64,000 nt of DNA from Pantoea cypripedii (GTDB taxonomy: Bacteria; Pseudomonadota; Gammaproteobacteria; Enterobacterales; Enterobacteriaceae), in NCBI RefSeq assembly GCF_011395035.1, contig NZ_CP024768.1:220586-284585 (forward strand), written 5' to 3'. Position 1 is the first letter of the stretch; every line of letters begins with the position of its first letter. The notes beneath the pieces were generated by a model. The model saw only the letters and a program-made list of their open reading frames with translations, searched no databases and had not been told where the DNA came from. Shown here piece by piece: positions 53,412 through 61,813 of the stretch. Position numbers and translations under genes: made by a program.

Positions 53412-54299
53412 ATGTCCTCATCACGCCCCGTATTCCGCTCCCGTTTGTTACCTTACTTGCTGGTGCTGCCGCAGCTGGTGATTACCGCCATCTTCTTTCT
53501 GTGGCCAGCGGGTGAAGCGCTGTGGTATTCGCTGCAAAACCTTGATCCCTTTGGCATCACCAGCACCTTTGTCGGGCTGGATAACTTCCGTCGCTTGTTT
53601 AACGATGAATACTACCTGGCGTCCTTCTGGACCACCATTGAGTTCAGCGCGCTGGTGACGGTATGCGGCATGTTGTTTTCGCTACTGCTGGCGGCGCTGG
53701 TGGATTACGTGGTGCGGCTGAAGAAGCTGTATCAAACCCTGCTGTTGCTGCCTTATGCGGTGGCTCCGGTAGTGGCGGCGGTGCTGTGGATGTTTCTGTT
53801 TAACCCCGGACTCGGTCTGTTCAGCCATCTCCTGAACCAAATCGGCTACGACTGGAACTACGCGCAGAATAGCGGCCAGGCGATGTTCCTGATTGTTCTG
53901 GCGTCGATCTGGCAGCAGATGAGCTACAACTTCCTGTTTTTCTTTGCCGCACTGCAATCGATCCCCAAATCGCTGGTGGAAGCGGCAGCGATTGATGGAG
54001 CCGGACCGGTGCGTCGTTTCTTTAACCTGTCCCTGCCACTGATCACCCCGGTGAGTTTCTTCCTGCTGGTGGTCAACCTGGTGTACGCCTTCTTCGATAC
54101 CTTCCCGGTGATCGATGCGGCGACCGGTGGCGGTCCGGTGCAGGCCACCACCACGCTGATTTATAAAATTTATCGCGAAGGTTTTACCGGGCTGGATCTC
54201 TCCTCGTCGGCGGCGCAATCGGTGGTGCTGATGCTGCTGGTGATTGGCCTGACTATCCTGCAATTCCGCTTTGTCGAGCGTAAGGTGCAATACCAATGA
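53412..54299 (+). CDS. ugpA: Glycerol-3-phosphate permease UgpA
   Basis: Inner-membrane subunit of the Ugp importer. The 295-aa product equals E. coli UgpA, with six hydrophobic segments and the ATPase-contact EAA loop EAAAIDGAGPVRRFFNLSLP (about residues 193-212). It overlaps ugpE by ATGA. Confidence 0.96.
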   Translation: MSSSRPVFRSRLLPYLLVLPQLVITAIFFLWPAGEALWYSLQNLDPFGITSTFVGLDNFRRLFNDEYYLASFWTTIEFSALVTVCGMLFSLLLAALVDYVVRLKKLYQTLLLLPYAVAPVVAAVLWMFLFNPGLGLFSHLLNQIGYDWNYAQNSGQAMFLIVLASIWQQMSYNFLFFFAALQSIPKSLVEAAAIDGAGPVRRFFNLSLPLITPVSFFLLVVNLVYAFFDTFPVIDAATGGGPVQATTTLIYKIYREGFTGLDLSSSAAQSVVLMLLVIGLTILQFRFVERKVQYQ

Positions 54300-55141
54300 T
54301 TGAGAACCGACGCGGGCTGGATATCTTCAGCCACACGCTGCTGGTGCTGGGCGTGCTGACCATTTTGTTTCCGCTGTATGTCGCCTTTGTGGCGGCCACG
54401 CTGGACAACAACGCGGTGTATCAGGTGCCGATGACGCTGATCCCTGGCACGCATTTATGGGACAACATTGCCCGCATCTGGACCCAGGGGGTGAACGGCA
54501 GTGGCCCGGCCTTTGGTCTGATGCTGTTCAACAGCCTGGTGATGGCGCTCGGCATTACCGTGGGAAAAATTGCCGTCTCGATGCTGTCAGCGTTTGCGCT
54601 GGTGTGGTTCCGTTTTCCGCTGCGCTCGCTGTTTTTCTGGCTGATTTTCATCACCCTGATGCTGCCGGTTGAAGTGCGTATCTTCCCGACGGTGGAAGTG
54701 ATTTCGACGCTGCATATGCTCGACAGCTACAGTGGTCTGACACTGCCGCTGATGGCATCGGCCACCGCCACCTTCCTGTTTCGTCAGTTCTTTATGTCAC
54801 TGCCGGATGAGTTGATTGAAGCGGCGCGCATCGACGGTGCCAGCCCAATGCGTTTCTTCTGGGATATCGTGCTGCCGCTGTCGAAAACCAATCTGGCGGC
54901 GCTGTTCGTGATCACGTTTATCTACGGCTGGAACCAGTACCTGTGGCCGCTGCTGATTATCAATGACGCCAGCCTCGGTACCGCGGTGGCGGGGGTGAAA
55001 AGTATGATCAACACCAGCGGCGGGCCGACGCAGTGGAACGAAGTGATGGCGGCAATGTTATTAACCCTGATCCCACCGGTGGTGGTGGTTTTAGTCATGC
55101 AGCGTGCCTTTGTGCGTGGCCTGGTGGAGAGTGAGAAATAA
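54296..55141 (+). CDS. ugpE: Glycerol-3-phosphate permease UgpE
   Basis: Second inner-membrane subunit of the Ugp importer. The 281-aa product equals E. coli UgpE, with six hydrophobic segments and the EAA loop EAARIDGASPMRFFWDIVLP (about residues 177-196). One nucleotide separates its stop from the ugpC start. Confidence 0.96.
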   Translation: MIENRRGLDIFSHTLLVLGVLTILFPLYVAFVAATLDNNAVYQVPMTLIPGTHLWDNIARIWTQGVNGSGPAFGLMLFNSLVMALGITVGKIAVSMLSAFALVWFRFPLRSLFFWLIFITLMLPVEVRIFPTVEVISTLHMLDSYSGLTLPLMASATATFLFRQFFMSLPDELIEAARIDGASPMRFFWDIVLPLSKTNLAALFVITFIYGWNQYLWPLLIINDASLGTAVAGVKSMINTSGGPTQWNEVMAAMLLTLIPPVVVVLVMQRAFVRGLVESEK

Positions 55142-55142
55142 A

Positions 55143-56216
55143 ATGGCAGGCGTAACCCTTCAGACCGTCACCAAATCGTATGACGGCAAAAATCAGATCA
55201 TTCAGCCGCTGAATATCACCATCAACGACGGTGAATTTATGGTGATGGTGGGGCCTTCCGGCTGCGGTAAATCGACGCTGCTGCGTATGGTGGCCGGGCT
55301 GGAACGCGTCACCTCCGGCGATATTTATATCGACGACAAACGCGTGACCGACCTCGAACCGAAAGAGCGTGGCATTGCCATGGTGTTCCAGAACTACGCG
55401 CTCTATCCGCATATGACGGTGGAAGAGAACATGGCCTATGGCCTGAAAATCCGTGGTATGGGCAAAGAACAGATTCGCCAGCGCGTGCTGGAGGCGGCCC
55501 GCAGCCTGGAGCTGGATCACCTGCTGACGCGTCGTCCGCGCGAGCTGTCCGGCGGCCAGCGCCAGCGTGTGGCGATGGGACGTGCTATCGTGCGTGAACC
55601 GGCGGTGTTCCTGTTTGATGAACCTTTGTCGAACCTCGATGCCCGTCTGCGTGTGCAGATGCGTCTGGAGTTGCAGCAGCTGCATCGCCGTCTGCAAACC
55701 ACCAGTTTGTACGTGACCCATGATCAGGTCGAAGCGATGACGCTGGCACAACGGGTGATGGTGATGAATAAAGGGGTGGTGGAACAGTTGGGCACGCCAG
55801 TTGAAGTGTACGAACGTCCCGCCAGCCAGTTTGTCGCCGCCTTTATCGGCGCACCGGCGATGAACCTGCTGCCGGGGCAAATCAACAGCGACGGCACGCG
55901 TTTCAATCTCGATGCACTGCATGCGCTGCCGCTCGGGGAAAGCAAAGCGAAATGGGCCAATCGTCCCCTGACGCTGGGTATTCGCCCGGAACATATTCAG
56001 CTCAGCAGTCGTGAAGCCGGTGGCATTCCGCTGGTGGTGGAAACGCTGGAAATGCTGGGTGCGGATAATCTGGCGCATGGTCGTATCGGTGACGCGCGAT
56101 TGGTGGTACGTTTGCCGCACAGCGAACGCCCGCAGGCGGGCAGCACCCTGTGGCTGCAACTGCCGGCGGATGCGTTACATTTCTTCGATTCAACCCATGG
56201 AAAGCGTCTGGAATGA
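55143..56216 (+). CDS. ugpC: Glycerol-3-phosphate importer ATPase UgpC
   Basis: ATPase of the Ugp importer, closely related to MalK. From the ATG at 55143 it is 357 aa (E. coli 356); an in-frame ATG at 55104 lies inside ugpE and adds 13 unsupported residues. Walker A is GPSGCGKSTLLR, signature LSGGQRQRVAMGRA, Walker B VFLFDEPLSNLD, and a C-terminal regulatory OB-type domain spans about 240-357. The stop overlaps ugpQ by ATGA. Confidence 0.96.
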   Translation: MAGVTLQTVTKSYDGKNQIIQPLNITINDGEFMVMVGPSGCGKSTLLRMVAGLERVTSGDIYIDDKRVTDLEPKERGIAMVFQNYALYPHMTVEENMAYGLKIRGMGKEQIRQRVLEAARSLELDHLLTRRPRELSGGQRQRVAMGRAIVREPAVFLFDEPLSNLDARLRVQMRLELQQLHRRLQTTSLYVTHDQVEAMTLAQRVMVMNKGVVEQLGTPVEVYERPASQFVAAFIGAPAMNLLPGQINSDGTRFNLDALHALPLGESKAKWANRPLTLGIRPEHIQLSSREAGGIPLVVETLEMLGADNLAHGRIGDARLVVRLPHSERPQAGSTLWLQLPADALHFFDSTHGKRLE

Positions 56217-56956
56217 GTAAGCACAACTGGCCTTATCCGCACATCGTTGCCCATCGTGGCGGCGGGAAACTGGCCCCGGAAAATACCCTCGCCGCCATTG
56301 ATATGGGCGCGCATTATCGCCATCAGATGATTGAGTTTGACGCCAAACTCTCCGACGATCGGCAGATTTTCCTGTTACATGACGACACGCTGGATCGTAC
56401 CAGCAATGGCTGGGGCGTGGCGGGCGATCTGCCCTGGGACAAACTGGCGCGGCTGGATGCCGGTAGCTGGTTTAGCAACAAGTTTGCCGGTGAGCCGCTG
56501 GCGTTGCTGAGTGATGTGGCAGCGCGTTGTCGTCAGCATCAGATGATGGCCAATATTGAAATCAAACCGACCACCGGCAAAGAGGTGGAGACCGGGCGTG
56601 ATGTGGCGTTAGCTGCGCGCGATCTGTGGCAGGGGCAAACTGCGCCACTGCTGTCATCTTTCTCTTATGAAGCGCTGGAAGCGGCTATGCAGGCGGTACC
56701 GGAACTGCCGCGCGGTTTGCTGCTGGATAGCTGGCATGATGACTGGCAGGCGCTGACATCAAACCTCGATTGCGTATCGATTCATCTCAACCACAAGTTG
56801 CTGGATGCCGAACGCACCGCGCAGCTGAAGGCGGCAGGCCTGCACATTCTGGTGTATACCGTGAATCAGCCCGAGCGGGCGCGCGAGCTGCTGAACTGGG
56901 GGGTCGATGCGATCTGTACCGACCGCATCGATATTATCGGTCCCGACTTCCGTTAG
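56213..56956 (+). CDS. ugpQ: Glycerophosphodiester phosphodiesterase UgpQ
   Basis: Cytoplasmic enzyme that splits imported glycerophosphodiesters into glycerol-3-phosphate and an alcohol. The 247-aa product (E. coli 247) has the GDPD catalytic start VAHRGGGKLAPENTLAA with HRG-PENT, then EFDAKLSDD and LLHDDTLDRTSNG. The start at 56213 overlaps the ugpC stop; an upstream in-frame ATG would sit inside ugpC. Its 3' end overlaps the convergent yhhA end by 4 nt. Confidence 0.95.
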   Translation: MSKHNWPYPHIVAHRGGGKLAPENTLAAIDMGAHYRHQMIEFDAKLSDDRQIFLLHDDTLDRTSNGWGVAGDLPWDKLARLDAGSWFSNKFAGEPLALLSDVAARCRQHQMMANIEIKPTTGKEVETGRDVALAARDLWQGQTAPLLSSFSYEALEAAMQAVPELPRGLLLDSWHDDWQALTSNLDCVSIHLNHKLLDAERTAQLKAAGLHILVYTVNQPERARELLNWGVDAICTDRIDIIGPDFR

Positions 56957-57243
56957 TCGCCGTTCTGCTGTTGTTGCTGTTGCTGGCCCGGCTGCGTTTT
57001 AATTACGCGCTGCTGGGCGCTATCACGATGTTCCTGCATTTTGCGCTGCAAATCCTGTTTCTGCTGCTGCTGATCCTGTTGCAGCTTCAGCTTCTGCTGT
57101 TGCTGCTGAATCTGCATCTGCGTCTGCATCCGTTGCTGACTTGGGTTATAACCGGGTTCGAACGGTTGATTGGTATTATTCAGCATATTCGCCATGCTGC
57201 TTAACGGCAGCAGGGCCGCGAAAACGATTAGCCATTTTTTCAT
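56953..57243 (-). CDS. yhhA: DUF2756 secreted protein YhhA
   Basis: A 96-aa protein with a signal peptide (MKKWLIVFAALLPLSSMA, cleavage near residue 18) followed by a very glutamine-rich, charged, helical-looking body ending in runs of five to seven Q. E. coli YhhA is a similar Gln-rich secreted protein. I chose the ATG at 57243 because GGAGG lies seven bases before it; the ATG two codons earlier sits on the ribosome site. Function is unknown. Confidence 0.85.
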   Translation of the reverse strand: MKKWLIVFAALLPLSSMANMLNNTNQPFEPGYNPSQQRMQTQMQIQQQQQKLKLQQDQQQQKQDLQRKMQEHRDSAQQRVIKTQPGQQQQQQQNGD

Positions 57244-57433
57244 GGTCATTCCTCCATTAATACCGCTGTGCTGTGTGTCAGGCGGGAAAGCGGCTTCCAT
57301 AAGTTTATGCGATATTAAAAAGGTCCAATCCAGGAGTGCACCTAATTTGGGTTAGCTGCTAATCTTTTTCAGTATTTGTAATCACTTGCATCAATGTAAA
57401 CAATTATAAACAACTGAAAAGGATGGTAGCGGC

Positions 57434-59176
57434 ATGAGAATACAAGGCAGTGTGCGCCGGTTGAGCTGGGCGTTGTTGATGAGTTTCAGTGTAGCCCAGG
57501 CGGCACCGACCAGCGCGCCACCGGTTTCTTACGGTGTGGATAGCGACACCTTTCATCCGGTGCAGGCAAAACACGGCATGGTGGCCTCGGTGGATGCGAC
57601 GGCCACGGAAGTCGGGGTGCAGATTCTCAGGCAGGGCGGTAATGCAGTCGATGCCGCAGTGGCGGTCGGCTTTGCACTGGCGGTCACCCATCCGCAGGCC
57701 GGTAACCTCGGCGGTGGCGGATTTATGCTGCTACGTACCGCTTCCGGCCACACCACCGCCATCGATTTTCGTGAAATGGCCCCGGCACGCGCCTCGCGCA
57801 ATATGTTCCTCGATAAGCAAGGCAACGCCGACAGTAAGTTATCACTCACTTCTCATCTGGCCTCTGGTACACCGGGCACTGTCGCCGGTTTTGCGCTGGC
57901 TGCGCATAAATATGGCACCCTGCCGTTAAGTACCTTGCTGGCTCCGGCGATCAAGCTGGCGCGTAACGGAATCATCGTCAATGATGCGCTGGCGGACGAT
58001 CTGGCCACCTACGGCAAAGAGACGTTGATTCATCATGACAACAGCCGCGCCATCTTCTACAAAGCGGATGGTCAGCCTTACCAGCAAGGCGATCGTCTGG
58101 TGCAGAAAAACCTCGCGCACAGCCTGCAACTGATTGCCCAGCAGGGACCAGATGCTTTCTATAAAGGCAAAATCGCGGACGAAATCGCCGCAGAGATGGC
58201 GCAGCACGGCGGCCTGATTGGCAAGGCCGATCTCGCGGCTTATCGGGCTGTCGAGCGTAAACCGGTAAGCGGCAGCTATCGCGGCTATGAAGTGTTCTCC
58301 ATGCCACCGCCGTCTTCCGGCGGCATCCACATTATTGAGATCCTCAATATCCTGGAAAATTTTGATCTGGCAAAAATGGGGTTCGGCAGCGCTGATGCGA
58401 TGCAGGTGATGGCTGAGGCGGAAAAATATGCCTATGCCGATCGTTCGGAATATCTCGGCGATCCTGATTTCGTTAAGGTGCCGCAGCAGGCGCTGACCAG
58501 CAAAGCCTATGCGAAATCGCTGGCGCAGCACATCGACATCAACAAAGCGCGTCCATCAAGCGACATCAAACCCGGCAAGCTGGAGCCGTATGAAAGCAAC
58601 CAAACCACCCACTTCTCCGTGGTGGATAAAGACGGCAATGCGGTGGCGGTCACCTACACCCTGAATACTTATTTTGGTAGCGGTATCGTTGCGGGCCAGA
58701 GTGGCATCCTGATGAACAACGAAATGGATGATTTCTCCGCTAAACCGGGCACGCCGAACGTCTATGGTTTAGTCGGTGGTGACGCTAACGCGGTACAGCC
58801 TGCCAAGCGCCCGCTTTCCTCGATGTCGCCAACTATCGTGGCGAAAGATGGCAAAACCTGGCTGGTCACCGGCAGTCCGGGAGGCAGCCGTATCATCACT
58901 ACCGTGCTGCAAATGGTGGTTAACAGCATCGATTTTGGCATGAACGTCGCAGAAGCGACCAATGCGCCGCGCTTCCATCATCAGTGGCTGCCGGATCAGT
59001 TGCGCGTGGAGAAGGGATTTAGCCCGGATACTTTGCGTCTGCTGGAGAACAAAGGGCAGCATGTGAAGGTGCTGCCGGCGATGGGCAGCACCCAGAGCAT
59101 TATGATTGGGCCGGATGGCATGCGTTATGGTGCGTCAGATCCGCGTTCGGTGGATGATTTGAGTGCGGGGTATTGA
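57434..59176 (+). CDS. ggt: Gamma-glutamyltranspeptidase
   Basis: Periplasmic enzyme that cleaves glutathione and other gamma-glutamyl compounds. The 580-aa precursor equals E. coli Ggt. Residues 1-23 form a signal peptide. The proenzyme cuts itself before Thr391 in SNQTTHFSVVD to give large and small subunits, and that residue becomes the nucleophile. The oxyanion and substrate blocks NEMDDFS, PLSSMSPTIV and GSPGGSRIIT are intact. Confidence 0.96.
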   Translation: MRIQGSVRRLSWALLMSFSVAQAAPTSAPPVSYGVDSDTFHPVQAKHGMVASVDATATEVGVQILRQGGNAVDAAVAVGFALAVTHPQAGNLGGGGFMLLRTASGHTTAIDFREMAPARASRNMFLDKQGNADSKLSLTSHLASGTPGTVAGFALAAHKYGTLPLSTLLAPAIKLARNGIIVNDALADDLATYGKETLIHHDNSRAIFYKADGQPYQQGDRLVQKNLAHSLQLIAQQGPDAFYKGKIADEIAAEMAQHGGLIGKADLAAYRAVERKPVSGSYRGYEVFSMPPPSSGGIHIIEILNILENFDLAKMGFGSADAMQVMAEAEKYAYADRSEYLGDPDFVKVPQQALTSKAYAKSLAQHIDINKARPSSDIKPGKLEPYESNQTTHFSVVDKDGNAVAVTYTLNTYFGSGIVAGQSGILMNNEMDDFSAKPGTPNVYGLVGGDANAVQPAKRPLSSMSPTIVAKDGKTWLVTGSPGGSRIITTVLQMVVNSIDFGMNVAEATNAPRFHHQWLPDQLRVEKGFSPDTLRLLENKGQHVKVLPAMGSTQSIMIGPDGMRYGASDPRSVDDLSAGY

Positions 59177-59212
59177 ACCTCGTTCAGGGGGGATGTCGTT
59201 CGGTTCTGAGGT

Positions 59213-59828
59213 GGTTTCGTTCGCCAGGGGTTGAGGTAGTTTCAGCTCGCCGGTGCGGCGACCGAGCAAAGGGGACCTGGCCGTCCCCTTTGCATTCCCC
59301 GGCCTTGCGCCGCCTTCCTCGCCGCTTCGCGGTCCCTTCGCTTACTCACGTTTCCGACGGACCGGCGTCGATTCGCTCCTGCTCAACGCCGCCTTTCGCC
59401 GCATCCATGCGGCTCATCCTGGAATCGCTCCCGCGCTCAGCGAGTCCGGATGGCGCTTACACCCCCGCTGCACGCATTTTGCTTTCCATTTATTTCTTCA
59501 TTGCTTTTTTGCGCGATTTATCGCGCAACTCAGATAGCACGGGCTTGCAGGCGGGGGTGTTGGCGGCATTCGCAGCGCCGAGCGCAGAAGGAAGGCCAGG
59601 ATGAGCCGCATGGATGCGGCGAGAGCGCGGCATGAGCCAGGGATGGCAAATCCGCGAGGTCCGTGAGGCCTGAGTGATAAGCGAGGGGACAGCGCGAAGC
59701 GCTGCGCGAGGACGCCGCAGGGCGCGGATTGCAAAGGTGCGCGCCATCGCACCTTTGCCCGTCCGCCTGCACAGGCGGCCCTGAAACTGCCTGAAGCCTG
59801 GCGGGCGGAACCCCTGCGAAGCTAAACC
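59213..59828. repeat. Long imperfect inverted repeat (two facing copies of one structured unit)
   Basis: The left arm (about 59213-59477) and the reverse complement of the right arm (about 59543-59828) are diverged copies of one unit. Both contain, in order: an AGGGGTT and AGTTTCAG lead, a small GC hairpin, a 28-nt hairpin with a GCAAAGG/CCTTTGC base (59266-59293 and 59731-59758), a GC-rich body, a 27-nt block identical in both arms (59396-59422 and 59596-59622) that includes CCGCAT-CC-ATGCGG, and CACCCCCGC near the centre. The 65-bp middle is AT-richer and carries a REP-like palindrome. No protein gene is supported; apparent long frames on both strands come from the GC-rich arms. Confidence 0.85.
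59509..59528. repeat. REP-like palindrome at centre of long inverted repeat
   Basis: TTGCGCGATTTATCGCGCAA has perfect eight-base arms, TTGCGCGA and TCGCGCAA, around TTTA. The core matches the REP-like units at 13111 and 23413 but lacks GTAG. It lies within a few bases of the symmetry centre of the 0.6-kb inverted repeat. Confidence 0.75.
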
Positions 59829-59852
59829 GCTGCTGCCCACCAGGATCGGGCT

Positions 59853-60347
59853 TTACCCCTTCAAACGCGCCATATAATCAGTATCCACCAGCTCGCCGTT
59901 ACGCATGGCGTGGCGGCGCGCGGTGCCTTCCCGCTCAAAGCCGAACTTTTTATACAGACCAATGGCCGCGACATTGTCGGCAAACACCGTCAGTTCAATG
60001 CGCGTCACCTGCAACCAGTTGTCGCAAAGATCCACCATCGCCGCCATCAGCGCGGAACCCACGCCACGGCGATGAAACGCCGGATCGACGCCCATCCCCA
60101 GAGTGGCGGTATGGCGACGGCGCGCCTGCTCCAGCACGCTGAGCGTCAGTTGCCCCACGATCTGCCCATCAATGCACGCCACTAGCCGTTGCTCACCCGG
60201 ACGGGTGTTTTGCAGTCGTTCCTGCCACAGTGCTGGCGATTGCAGCGGCAGATGCAGGGTATTCGCCTGGGTTTCTGCGTGGCTATACAACTGGAACAGC
60301 GCGGTGGCATCAGCGGGCGTGGTGTGGCGGACAACGATGGGACTCAT
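59853..60347 (-). CDS. yhhY: GNAT-family N-acetyltransferase YhhY-like
   Basis: A 164-aa acetyltransferase (E. coli YhhY 162). The acetyl-CoA-binding motif is VDPAFHRRGVGSALMAAMVDLC (Q/R-x-x-G-x-G/A type, about residues 87-108), followed by the family blocks RIELTVFADN and GLYKKFGFEREGT. E. coli YhhY acetylates some free amino acids; the substrate here is unproven. It flanks ryhB, as in E. coli. Confidence 0.9.
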   Translation of the reverse strand: MSPIVVRHTTPADATALFQLYSHAETQANTLHLPLQSPALWQERLQNTRPGEQRLVACIDGQIVGQLTLSVLEQARRRHTATLGMGVDPAFHRRGVGSALMAAMVDLCDNWLQVTRIELTVFADNVAAIGLYKKFGFEREGTARRHAMRNGELVDTDYMARLKG

Positions 60348-60446
60348 GGTGCGGCTCCTTATGCAAAAATGAGAAAATCCCCTTTAACATCAAGGATTTT
60401 TTTCATTGCGTCAATGGAAAATAATTCGCGAAAGAGCTTTACAGAC

Positions 60447-60465
60447 GAGAATGATAATGATTATT
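60447..60465. promoter_or_regulatory. Fur box over ryhB promoter
   Basis: GAGAATGATAATGATTATT matches the 19-bp Fur consensus GATAATGATAATCATTATC at 16 positions. It covers the spacer and part of a likely -10 (TATTAT, 60462-60467), with a -35-like TTTACA at 60438-60443. Iron-loaded Fur is expected to block ryhB. Confidence 0.85.
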
Positions 60466-60468
60466 ATT

Positions 60469-60571
60469 GCGATGCGGTCCCGGGAAGTCCTCCTGACAAA
60501 CCGGGAAAGCACGACATTGCTCACATTGCTTCCAGTATTACTTAGCCAGCTCGGGTGCTGGCTTTTTTTTT
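60469..60571 (+). ncRNA. ryhB: RyhB small regulatory RNA
   Basis: Iron-starvation sRNA that, with Hfq, down-regulates mRNAs of iron-using proteins. The core AAAGCACGACATTGCTCACA, followed by TTGCTTCCAGTATTACTTAG, appears identical to recalled E. coli RyhB. A first stem pairs TCCCGG with CCGGGA, and the terminator pairs AGCCAGC with GCTGGCT before nine T. The 5' third has diverged and the RNA is roughly ten bases longer than in E. coli. The exact 5' end is estimated. Confidence 0.92.
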
Positions 60572-60677
60572 GCCTTTTTCCCAACATCTGGCACCGATCC
60601 CGCTTCCCGTTCCCCGTTTACAAACGTATGACAATTTAATGATAGACTCAGCGTATCTCTGACCTCAGGCGCTTACG

Positions 60678-61673
60678 ATGAAGAAGAAAAGACCGGTACT
60701 ACAGGACGTTGCCGATCGCATCGGCATCACAAAAATGACCGTCAGCCGCTACCTGCGCAATCCTGAGCAGGTCTCCGCCGCGCTGCGTGACAAAATCGCC
60801 ATCGCGCTGGATGAACTGGGTTATATCCCGAACCGCGCGCCAGATATGCTCTCCAACGCCACCAGCCGCGCCATCGGCGTATTGCTTCCCTCGCTCACCA
60901 ACCAGGTTTTTGCGGACGTGCTGCGTGGGATAGAAACCGTCACCGATGAGGCGGGGTATCAGACGCTGGTGGCGCACTTCGGCTACAACGCACAGAAAGA
61001 GGAACTCCAGCTGCGTTCGTTGCTGGGCTGGAACATCGATGGGGTAATTCTGACGGAGCGCAGCCACACACCGGGCACGCTGCGTATGCTGGAAGTGGCG
61101 GGTATTCCGGTGATCGAAATGATGGACTCGGTCTCGCCGTGCCTCGATATGGCTGTCGGCTTTAATAACGTCGAAGCCGCACGCCAGATGACCCATGCTA
61201 TTCTGAAAAAAGGGCATCGCCACACCGTTTATCTCGGCGCACGCCTTGATGAACGTACCCTCCAGAAGCAGCAGGGTTATGAGCAGGCCATGCGTGAGGC
61301 GGGGTTAACGCCACACAGCGTGATGATGGAAGACGCCTCGTCATTCAGCGCCGGAGCCTTGCTGCTGCGCGAGGCACAAAAGCGCTATCCGCAAACGGAC
61401 AGCCTGTTCTGTACCAACGATGACCTTGCCGTCGGTGCGATGTTTGAGTGTCAGCGCCAGGGCTTGCGTGTGCCCGACCAGATGGCGATCGCCGGTTTCC
61501 ACGGCCACGATATCTCCCAGGTGGTGAATCCGCGTCTGGCGACGGTGCTGACCCCGCGTGAGCGCATGGGGCGGGAGTCAGCGGCGATGCTGCTGGCGCG
61601 GATTGGCGGCGATCGCTCTGCCAACGTACCGCTGGATGTCGGCTTTGAAATTGCCGAAGGCGGCAGCATCTGA
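60678..61673 (+). CDS. gntR: Gluconate-utilisation repressor GntR
   Basis: LacI-family repressor of the gluconate genes, released by gluconate. The 331-aa protein equals E. coli GntR. The N-terminal helix-turn-helix is VLQDVADRIGITKMTVSRYL (residues 7-26) with a hinge near LSNATS, and a periplasmic-binding-like effector domain follows (FCTNDDLAVGAMFE, IAGFHGHDIS). It is the first of gntR-gntK-gntU, with a GntR operator before gntK. Confidence 0.95.
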   Translation: MKKKRPVLQDVADRIGITKMTVSRYLRNPEQVSAALRDKIAIALDELGYIPNRAPDMLSNATSRAIGVLLPSLTNQVFADVLRGIETVTDEAGYQTLVAHFGYNAQKEELQLRSLLGWNIDGVILTERSHTPGTLRMLEVAGIPVIEMMDSVSPCLDMAVGFNNVEAARQMTHAILKKGHRHTVYLGARLDERTLQKQQGYEQAMREAGLTPHSVMMEDASSFSAGALLLREAQKRYPQTDSLFCTNDDLAVGAMFECQRQGLRVPDQMAIAGFHGHDISQVVNPRLATVLTPRERMGRESAAMLLARIGGDRSANVPLDVGFEIAEGGSI

Positions 61674-61767
61674 TTCTGGTGATTTTTTGAGTCAGTTCAC
61701 ACTTTCGTGCTTTTCCCGGTAAAAGGGTTGCCAGCCTGTGACCGGGTGCCGACAATGATGATCGAAT

Positions 61768-61783
61768 TTGTTATCGGTAACAT
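61768..61783. promoter_or_regulatory. GntR operator before gntK
   Basis: TTGTTATCGGTAACAT matches the recalled GntR operator ATGTTATCGGTAACAT at 15 of 16 bases. It lies 30 nt before the gntK start in the 140-nt gntR-gntK gap, where a gntKU promoter is expected. Confidence 0.85.
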
Positions 61784-61813
61784 TGGCAGGAATCACTGCC
61801 GGAGCGCAAAAAA

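Noticed and set aside
59173..59840. Long open frames on both strands (for example 59173-59604 plus, 59490-59840 minus) after ggt
   Set aside because: Their products are Arg/Pro/Ser/Ala-rich, match each other only because the DNA is an inverted repeat, and lack ribosome sites. They are frames in a GC-rich repeat.
60406..60639. 77-codon plus-strand frame before gntR
   Set aside because: It spans the Fur box, RyhB and its terminator, so the RNA gene explains the sequence.
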